From: Xinfangfangia pollutisoli
GTDB taxonomy: Bacteria; Pseudomonadota; Alphaproteobacteria; Rhodobacterales; Rhodobacteraceae
Length of the DNA stretch: 40,759 bases
Assembly: GCF_020179405.1 (NCBI RefSeq)
Contig: NZ_JAICBZ010000034.1
Location: forward strand, 1-40,759
Reading direction: 5' to 3'
The notes below the pieces were generated by a model that saw only the letters and a list, made by a program, of their open reading frames with translations, made no database searches and was not told the origin of the DNA. This document shows, in pieces, positions 35,244-40,759 of this stretch (its first letter is position 1; each line of letters opens with the position of its first letter). A program made the translations under genes and the position numbers.

Positions 35244-36335
35244 TTATTGCGGGATATCGCCCTTCACGCCTTCGACATAAAAGCCCATGCCCAGCAGGTC
35301 GCCATCCGGGGCGGTCTGGCCTTCGGCCAGCCAGGCGCTGCCATCCTGCTTGTTGATCGGGCCGGTGAAGGGGTGGAAGGTGCCGGCGGCGATCGCATCG
35401 CGCATCGCCTCGGCCTCGGCCTTCACCTCGGCCGGCACGGCTTCGGTGATCTCGCCGATCAGCACTTCGCCGCCGGCAATGCCTTCCCAGGCATCGACCT
35501 GCTCATAGGTGCCATCCAGCAGCGCGCCCACGCGCTTGATGTAATAGGGGCCCCAGTTGTCGATGATCGAGGTCACCCGCGGGCTGGGCTTGTATTCCGC
35601 CATGTCCGAGGCCTGGCCAAAGCCCAGCACGGCGCCATTGGTCTTGGCGGCTTCGGCCAGAGGTGCTGTGGAATCGGTATGGCTGGCGATGAAGTCGATG
35701 CCCTGGTCGATCAGCGCCTTGGCGGCATCGGCCTCTTTCGCCGGGTCGAACCAGGTGAAGGCCCAGACCACCGTCACTTCGACATCCGGATTCACCTTCT
35801 TCGCCGCCAGGTAATAGGCGTTGATCCCCATGATCACTTCGGGGATCGGGAACGAGGCGATATAGCCGATCTTGTTCGATTTGGTCATGCGGCCGGCGAT
35901 CAGCCCCTCGACGGCGCGGCCTTCATAGAAGCGCGCGTTGTAGGTCGAGACATTGGCGCTGTCGCGCTTGAAGCCGGTGGCATGTTCGAATTTCACATCG
36001 GGGAACTTCGCGGCGATCGCATTCACCTGGTCCATGTAGCCGAAGGAGGTGGCGAAGATGATGTTGCAGCCGCCCAGCGCCATCTGGGTCAGAACCCGCT
36101 CGGCATCGGCGCCTTCGGGGACGCTTTCCTGATACTGGGTCTCGACCTTGTCGCCGAAGGCTTCCTGCACGGCCAGCGTGCCCTGATGGTGCTGGAAGGT
36201 CCAGCCGCCGTCGCCGATCGGGCCGACATAGATGAAGCAGGCCTTCACCTTGTCCATCCCCTGGGCGAAGGCGCCGCCCGCCATGGCCAGGGCCATCCCC
36301 ATCGCGGCGCCGGCCAGCAGGTTTCTGCGTTTCAT
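35244..36335 (-). CDS. BMP-family ABC transporter substrate-binding protein (purine nucleoside type)
   Basis: The product has 363 residues. A signal peptide (MKRRNLLAGAAMGMALAMAG) with a twin-arginine-like KRRNLL ends near AFAQG, without a lipobox cysteine. The mature domain KVKACFIYVGPIGDGGWTFQ and the segments FATSFGYMDQV, NARFYEGRAVEGLIAGRMT and ALIDQGIDFIASHTDST are those of the BMP (PnrA-like) family. These bind purine nucleosides or related bases. It is the last gene of a transporter operon that begins with xdhC. GGGAGAG lies 6 nt before the ATG, and a terminator follows. Confidence 0.88.
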   Translation of the reverse strand: MKRRNLLAGAAMGMALAMAGGAFAQGMDKVKACFIYVGPIGDGGWTFQHHQGTLAVQEAFGDKVETQYQESVPEGADAERVLTQMALGGCNIIFATSFGYMDQVNAIAAKFPDVKFEHATGFKRDSANVSTYNARFYEGRAVEGLIAGRMTKSNKIGYIASFPIPEVIMGINAYYLAAKKVNPDVEVTVVWAFTWFDPAKEADAAKALIDQGIDFIASHTDSTAPLAEAAKTNGAVLGFGQASDMAEYKPSPRVTSIIDNWGPYYIKRVGALLDGTYEQVDAWEGIAGGEVLIGEITEAVPAEVKAEAEAMRDAIAAGTFHPFTGPINKQDGSAWLAEGQTAPDGDLLGMGFYVEGVKGDIPQ

Positions 36336-36390
36336 TCGGTACTCTCCCCGTTGTGGCAAGGCCCTGATCGACCCCGCGAATTGTGCCCGC

Positions 36391-37323
36391 CTAGCGCGAG
36401 GCGTGAAAGTTCTGTCCCAGCGCCGCCGGCGCGTTCAACCCCGCCCGGCCCCGACCCGACGACATGATCACCAGGACCAGGATCGTTACCAGATAGGGGG
36501 CCATCGACAAGTATTCGACCGGAATCACACTTCCAGCCGCCTGCAGATTAAGCTGAAGCTGGCTGATTCCGCCAAAAAGATATGCACCGATCAGCGCGCG
36601 CCAGGGTTTCCAGCTGGCAAAGACCACGATGGCCAGCGCGATCCAGCCCGCTCCGGCGGTGATCCCGTCCACCCATTGCGGCACGCGCACCAGGCTGATG
36701 TAGGCCCCGCCCATGCCGGCCATCGCCCCGCCGAACAGGATCGCCAGCAGGCGGATGCGGTTGACCTTGTAGCCCAGCGCATGCGCGGCCTCGTGGCTTT
36801 CTCCCACCGCGCGCAGGACCAGCCCGATCCGGGTTGCCTTCAGCACCCACCAGGTCGCGGCCACCATGGCGATCGAGAAATAGACCACCCAGTCATGCGC
36901 GAACAGGATCGGCCCCAGCACCGGCAGATCAGCCAGGGGCCCCAGCGGCACATCGCCGGTATGGGGCGGCTTGATGCCGTTATAGCCCTGGCCGGCCAGC
37001 GACGAGACGCCCAGGCCGAACAGCGTCAGCGCCAGGCCCGTGGCCACCTGATTGGCCAGGAAGACCAGCGTCAGCAGCGCGAAGACCGCCGACAGTGCGG
37101 CCCCGGCCAGCGCGCCGCCCAGAAAGCCCAGAACCGGGCTGCCGGTCGTCACCGCCGCGATGAAGCCGCCGATCGCGCCGATGATCATCATCCCCTCGAC
37201 GCCCAGATTCAGCACGCCCGACCGCTCGACCACCAACTCGCCGATCGCCGCCAGAAGGATCGGCACCGCGGCCACCATCAGGCTTGCCACCAGCACCACA
37301 AGGTTGATCCCGCCGATCTCCAT
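36391..37323 (-). CDS. BMP-type ABC transporter permease, second subunit
   Basis: The product has 310 residues and about eight to ten membrane helices of the BPD_transp_2 (livH/rbsC-like) family. The conserved coupling region is ERSGVLNLGVEGMMIIGAIGGF (about residues 33-54). RIGLVLRAVGESHEAAHALGY is the second family signature (EAA-like loop). Its ATG at 37323 overlaps the stop of the first permease by 1 bp. The binding protein gene follows 55 bp downstream. With the other permease it forms the membrane channel. Confidence 0.92.
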   Translation of the reverse strand: MEIGGINLVVLVASLMVAAVPILLAAIGELVVERSGVLNLGVEGMMIIGAIGGFIAAVTTGSPVLGFLGGALAGAALSAVFALLTLVFLANQVATGLALTLFGLGVSSLAGQGYNGIKPPHTGDVPLGPLADLPVLGPILFAHDWVVYFSIAMVAATWWVLKATRIGLVLRAVGESHEAAHALGYKVNRIRLLAILFGGAMAGMGGAYISLVRVPQWVDGITAGAGWIALAIVVFASWKPWRALIGAYLFGGISQLQLNLQAAGSVIPVEYLSMAPYLVTILVLVIMSSGRGRAGLNAPAALGQNFHASR

Positions 37324-38417
37324 CACTTCGCCCCCGCCGCTGCGGCCCCCGCCATCCGGCGGAAGCGGTAATTGGTCAGCACGTCCACCGCCAGAAGGAA
37401 GAACAAAAGCATGCCCTGGAAGACCTGGATCGCCGCGGCGGGCAGGCCCAGATTGGTGGCCGCCATCTCGCCGCCCACATAGGTCAGCGCCATCAACAGC
37501 CCCGCCAGCACGATGCCCAGCGGGTTCAGCCGGCCCAGGAAGGCCACGATGATCGCGGTGAAGCCGTAGCCCGAGGAAAAGTCGATGCTGATCTTGCCCG
37601 CGGGCCCCGTCACCTCGAACAGCCCCGCCAGGCCGGCCAGCGCGCCCGATATCCCCATGCACAAAACCGTCAGCACCGTCGGGCTGACGCCATGAAAGCG
37701 CGCGGCCCGCGGCGCCTGGCCCGAGAGCCGGATCTGAAAGCCCAGCACATGCCGCGTCAGCAGCAGATAGGCCGCCACCGCCACGCCCAGCGCCGCCACG
37801 CCGCCCCAATGCAGGCCCGACCCGGCGATCAGCTCGGGGTTGGCCGCGGCGGGGTAAGAGCTGAAATTGCGGCTGCCCGGGAAGCCCGCGCCTTCAGGAT
37901 TGCGCAGAAACCCGGTTGCGGCCTTGGCCAGGATCGTCTCGGCCACATAGACCAGCATCAGCGAGACCAGGATCTCGTTGGTGTTGAACCGCGTTTTCAG
38001 AAGCGCCGGTATCATCGCCCAAAGCCAGCCGCCAAAGGCGCCAGCCAGGATCATCGCCGGAAAGATCAGCCGGCTTTCGGTCGGATAGAAGGCCAGGCCC
38101 ACGGCCGCGCCGCAGATCGCGCCCATGATATACTGGCCCTCGGCGCCGATGTTCCAGATCCCGGCGCGAAAGCCCAGCGCCAGCCCGATCGCGATCAGGA
38201 TCAACGGCCCCGCCTTCACCAGCAGCTGCCCGCGCAGATACCAGGCGAATTCGCCGAAGACCGGATCCCAGAAGATCGTCTTGATCACCAGGAACGGGTT
38301 CTTGCCCATGGCGGCGAACAAAAGCCCCCCCGCCAGCATGGTCAGCACCACCGCCGCAACCGGCGTCGCATAAAGCCAGAACCGCGAGGGCGTCGGCCGT
38401 TTCTCAAGCCGGAACAT
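37323..38417 (-). CDS. BMP-type ABC transporter permease, first subunit
   Basis: The product has 364 residues. N-terminal hydrophobic segments and the loop FRAGIWNIGAEGQYIMGAICG (about 82-102) are diagnostic of the family. TRFNTNEILVSLMLVYVAE and IRLSGQAPRAARFHGVSPT follow. The ATG at 38417 has AGGAAGG-rich sequence upstream, supplied partly by the dispersed element at 38428-38449. The 95 bp to the ATPase gene hold that element. It is translationally coupled to the second permease. Confidence 0.92.
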   Translation of the reverse strand: MFRLEKRPTPSRFWLYATPVAAVVLTMLAGGLLFAAMGKNPFLVIKTIFWDPVFGEFAWYLRGQLLVKAGPLILIAIGLALGFRAGIWNIGAEGQYIMGAICGAAVGLAFYPTESRLIFPAMILAGAFGGWLWAMIPALLKTRFNTNEILVSLMLVYVAETILAKAATGFLRNPEGAGFPGSRNFSSYPAAANPELIAGSGLHWGGVAALGVAVAAYLLLTRHVLGFQIRLSGQAPRAARFHGVSPTVLTVLCMGISGALAGLAGLFEVTGPAGKISIDFSSGYGFTAIIVAFLGRLNPLGIVLAGLLMALTYVGGEMAATNLGLPAAAIQVFQGMLLFFLLAVDVLTNYRFRRMAGAAAAGAK

Positions 38418-38427
38418 GACCTGCCCC

Positions 38428-38470
38428 CTTCCTCTCTGCAAAAATATCCCGGGGGGTCCGGGGGGCTGGC
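38428..38470 (-). repeat. Second copy of the GGATATTTwTGCAGAGAGG element
   Basis: On the minus strand 38449-38428 reads GGATATTTTTGCAGAGAGG followed by AAG. It differs from 9175-9196 by one base in 22. C-rich tracts precede it (CCCCCCGGACCCCCC), as at the first copy. Here the element runs in the gene direction and includes the permease ribosome site. The first copy runs against its neighbouring genes. Confidence 0.65.
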
Positions 38471-38512
38471 TCCCCGCTTTGCCGTCCGGCCCGCCGCCCG
38501 CTCCGGTGCGCC

Positions 38513-40066
38513 TCATTCCACATGATGCGCCACCTCCATGCCGTGCGCGCCGCCCATCATCAGCCCGATCTCGTCCATGCTCAGCCCCTGCACCGGCCGC
38601 GGCCTGGTCAGCCGCCCCTCGTTCAGCACCGCGAACATGTCCGAGACCTCAAGCAATTCGTCCAGATCCTGGCTGATCACCACCACCGCAGCACCCGCCG
38701 CCGCCTGGTCCAGGATCTTCTGCCGGATCGCCGCCGCCGCGGCCGCGTCGACCCCCCAGGTCGGCTGGTTGATCACGATGACGCCCGCGCCCTGCAGCAA
38801 TTCGCGCCCGATCAGGAATTTCTGCAGATTGCCGCCCGACAGGGCCCGTGCCGCGACATCGGGGCCCGGCGTGCGCACGTCGTAATCGGCGATGATCTCT
38901 TCGGCGAAGGCGCGGGTCTTCGCCCAGTCGATGAAGCCGCCCCGCGCCAGCTGCCGCCGCAGCCCGGCGGTCAGAAAGGCATTCTCGACCAGGCTCATAT
39001 CCGGCGCCGCGGCATGGCCGTAGCGGTCTTCGGGCGCCGCCACCAGCCCCGCCCGCCGCCGCTCGGTCGGGCCAAGATCGCCCGCGGGCTGGCCGTTGAC
39101 CCGCAGCTTGTCGGGATCGGTCTTCAATTCGCCCGACAGCGCCAGCAGCAATTCGTCCTGCCCGTTGCCGGCCACGCCGGCAATGCCCAGCACCTCGCCC
39201 TTGGCCACGGTGAAGGACACGTCTTTCAGCGCCGTGCCGAAGGGAATGGGCGAGGCGACCGACAGGTCGCTGACCCCCAGCGCCACTTCGCCCTTCGGGC
39301 CCGGCACCCGCTGCGGCGGGGTCAGCGTGGCGCCCACCATCATCTCGGCCATCTCGCGGGCCGAGCGGTCTTTCGGAATGCAAGTGCCGACCACCCGGCC
39401 GCGCCGCAGGATCGTGGCCGCATCGCAAAGCGTGCGGATCTCTTCCAGCTTGTGGCTGATATACAGGATCGCCGTGCCCTCGGCCGACAATTGCCGCAGG
39501 GTGCGGAACAGGATTTCCACCTCTTGCGGGGTCAGAACCGAGGTCGGCTCGTCCATGATCAACAGCTTCGGATCCTGCAGCAGGCAGCGGATGATCTCGA
39601 CCCGCTGGCGCTCGCCGGCAGACAGGTCGCCGATCAGCCGCGACGGGTCCAGCGGCAGGCCGTATTCCTCGGACACGGCGCGGATGCGCGTTGCCAATTC
39701 CCGCATCGGCGGCGGCGTTTCCATGCCCAGGGCCACATTCTCGGCCACGGTCAGCGCTTCGAACAGGCTGAAATGCTGGAAGACCATGGCCACGCCCAGC
39801 CGCCGCGCCTCGGCCGGTTTCGCCGGCGCATAGGGGCGGCCATGCAGATGCATCGCGCCGCTGTCGGGCTTCACCAGCCCGTAGATCATCTTCACCAGCG
39901 TCGATTTGCCGGCACCATTCTCGCCCAGAAGCGCATGAACCTCGCCCGCGCCCACGGTGAAGCCGATATCGGCATTGGCCACCACGCCCGGATAGGCCTT
40001 GGTCACCCCCTCGATGCGCAACAATTCGGGCCTTGCCGTCCCCGGTTCCGTCCCTGTCCCCGTCAT
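38513..40066 (-). CDS. BMP-type ABC transporter ATP-binding protein (two-domain)
   Basis: This 517-aa fusion of two ATPase domains is of the sugar/nucleoside importer type. Domain 1 has Walker A LLGENGAGKSTL (46-57), signature LSAGERQRVEI and Walker B LLIMDEPTSVL. Domain 2 has a degenerate Walker A (GVAGNGQDELLLALS), signature LSGGNLQKFLIGRELL and NQPTWGVD in place of DEPT, as is usual for the second half of this family. The ATG at 40066 overlaps the xdhC stop by 4 bp, and AGGAGA precedes it. It powers the two permeases downstream. Confidence 0.93.
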   Translation of the reverse strand: MTGTGTEPGTARPELLRIEGVTKAYPGVVANADIGFTVGAGEVHALLGENGAGKSTLVKMIYGLVKPDSGAMHLHGRPYAPAKPAEARRLGVAMVFQHFSLFEALTVAENVALGMETPPPMRELATRIRAVSEEYGLPLDPSRLIGDLSAGERQRVEIIRCLLQDPKLLIMDEPTSVLTPQEVEILFRTLRQLSAEGTAILYISHKLEEIRTLCDAATILRRGRVVGTCIPKDRSAREMAEMMVGATLTPPQRVPGPKGEVALGVSDLSVASPIPFGTALKDVSFTVAKGEVLGIAGVAGNGQDELLLALSGELKTDPDKLRVNGQPAGDLGPTERRRAGLVAAPEDRYGHAAAPDMSLVENAFLTAGLRRQLARGGFIDWAKTRAFAEEIIADYDVRTPGPDVAARALSGGNLQKFLIGRELLQGAGVIVINQPTWGVDAAAAAAIRQKILDQAAAGAAVVVISQDLDELLEVSDMFAVLNEGRLTRPRPVQGLSMDEIGLMMGGAHGMEVAHHVE

Positions 40067-40759
40067 CCCGCGTTCTCCTGTCGTGACGCGTTGGTCTTTC
40101 GTCTCAGCAGCGCCGCCGCCACCCCGATGGCGATCGCCTGCGGATGCTTGCCCAGGCCCGGATCGCCGATCGGGCAGTCGATCCGCGCCACCGCCGCCGG
40201 CGCATGGCCCAAAGCCGCCAGCCGCGACCGGAACCGCGCCCATTTCGTGGCACTGCCAATCAGCCCGCAGCCGGCAAAGCCCCGGCGCAGCGCCGCATGA
40301 CACAAAGCCAGATCCAGCGCATGCGAAAAGGTCACGATCAGATGCTCGGCCGCCACCGGCGCGTTGTCCATCAGCCCCTCGGGCGCGGGCGCGATGCGCG
40401 GCAAGACCCCGGGGGGAAGCGTGTCGGGGAAGCGGTCCGGCGCCACATCGACCCAGGTCACCGCAAAGCCCGGCAAGGGCGCCAGAACCGAGACCAGCGC
40501 CCGGCCGACATGGCCCGCGCCCCAGACCCAGATCTGCCGCTCGGGCCGGGCCAGCGGCTCGACCATCCAGCCCTGCAGAAAGGCCGGGCGCGGCAGCACC
40601 CCTTCGCCCCGCGCCGCGGCCAGAAGCCGCTTCACCGCAAGCGGCATGGGCCGGTCCTCGACGGCGCGGGCAAAGACCGGCTCGGTGGCCGGGGGCAGGC
40701 GGGCCGCATCGAAGATCTCGGTCAGCACGGTCACCCGCCCGCCGCAGCACTGACCCAAA
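40063..40759 (-). CDS. xdhC: Xanthine dehydrogenase accessory protein XdhC (N-terminus outside window)
   Basis: About 231 residues are visible. The reading frame continues beyond the right edge, and the first codons read LGQCCGGRVTV, the conserved GQCCGGRV segment that normally lies about 100 residues into XdhC. The start is therefore not in the window. The Rossmann-like part is IWVWGAGHVGRALVSVLAPL and VTWVDVAPDRFP. The C-terminal IDCPIGDPGLGKHPQAIAIG is typical. XdhC binds and sulfurylates molybdenum cofactor for xanthine dehydrogenase. Overlap with the transporter ATPase gene ties purine uptake to purine oxidation. Confidence 0.9.
   Translation of the reverse strand, partial: LGQCCGGRVTVLTEIFDAARLPPATEPVFARAVEDRPMPLAVKRLLAAARGEGVLPRPAFLQGWMVEPLARPERQIWVWGAGHVGRALVSVLAPLPGFAVTWVDVAPDRFPDTLPPGVLPRIAPAPEGLMDNAPVAAEHLIVTFSHALDLALCHAALRRGFAGCGLIGSATKWARFRSRLAALGHAPAAVARIDCPIGDPGLGKHPQAIAIGVAAALLRRKTNASRQENAG

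Noticed and set aside
40063-40758. Treating the TTG at 40758 as the xdhC start
   Set aside because: The segment GQCCGGRV is internal in XdhC proteins, so the gene continues beyond the window.

Overview
The window is high-GC alphaproteobacterial DNA that best fits Rhodobacterales, and within it a Paracoccus/Rhodobacter-like organism. This rests on protein content, on alpha-type TCA gene order, and on the combination of an ethylmalonyl-CoA pathway hydratase, a malyl-CoA thioesterase-type protein, NnrU, a type I sulfide:quinone oxidoreductase and xdhC beside a BMP-type nucleoside transporter. From memory, the order mdh - mcl2 - mch - sdhCDAB close to the suc operon matches Rhodobacter sphaeroides. 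There are no rRNA, tRNA, IS or CRISPR features, and no gene-free stretch exceeds 300 bp.

Region 1 (1-6660, minus strand) is the suc operon, read right to left: sucC, a PAPS-type sulfotransferase, a tiny lipoprotein, sucD, sucA and the start of sucB. Its upstream region holds a 31-bp double palindrome (6770-6800). Region 2 (6944-11321) holds an exported Ca-binding-like protein of unknown function, a methyltransferase, a 49-aa basic protein, a GNAT acetyltransferase, a cupin and mdh. Region 3 (11474-15073, plus) carries a TauE/SafE permease, a CitE-family (3S)-malyl-CoA thioesterase (Mcl2-like), NnrU, a DUF1737 protein and mesaconyl-CoA hydratase. Region 4 (15154-19710, plus) is the sdh operon, sdhC-sdhD-sdhA, then three small lipoproteins, then sdhB. 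A second copy of the 31-bp double palindrome (27 of 31 positions identical) lies upstream. The suc and sdh operons may therefore share a regulator.

Region 5 (19778-24453) has an MtnA-type isomerase, a small membrane protein and a divergent zinc regulon (znuA against zur-znuC-znuB) with a Zur-like operator between. ZnuA and ZnuC both carry long histidine-rich stretches. Region 6 (24523-30578) has a two-domain PRC-barrel protein, a PepSY membrane protein with a DUF2946-like partner, a dimethylglycine/sarcosine dehydrogenase-type flavoprotein and an Mpo1-like protein. Region 7 (30665-35153) has a GH25 lipoprotein, an EF-hand protein, an AhpD-like protein behind an FNR-type box, a DAO-family oxidase, and sqr. 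The sqr promoter contains an inverted repeat of the SqrR/BigR type. Region 8 (35244-40759) is a BMP-type ABC transporter operon led by xdhC, probably serving purine uptake and catabolism.

Dispersed palindromes recur at gene ends. Two are tripartite, between convergent genes (19722-19789, 30203-30270), and two related sets are smaller (3431-3479, 33770-33790). A separate near-identical 22-nt element occurs at 9175-9196 and 38428-38449. Gene calls are mostly secure. Regulatory calls come from motif reading only.
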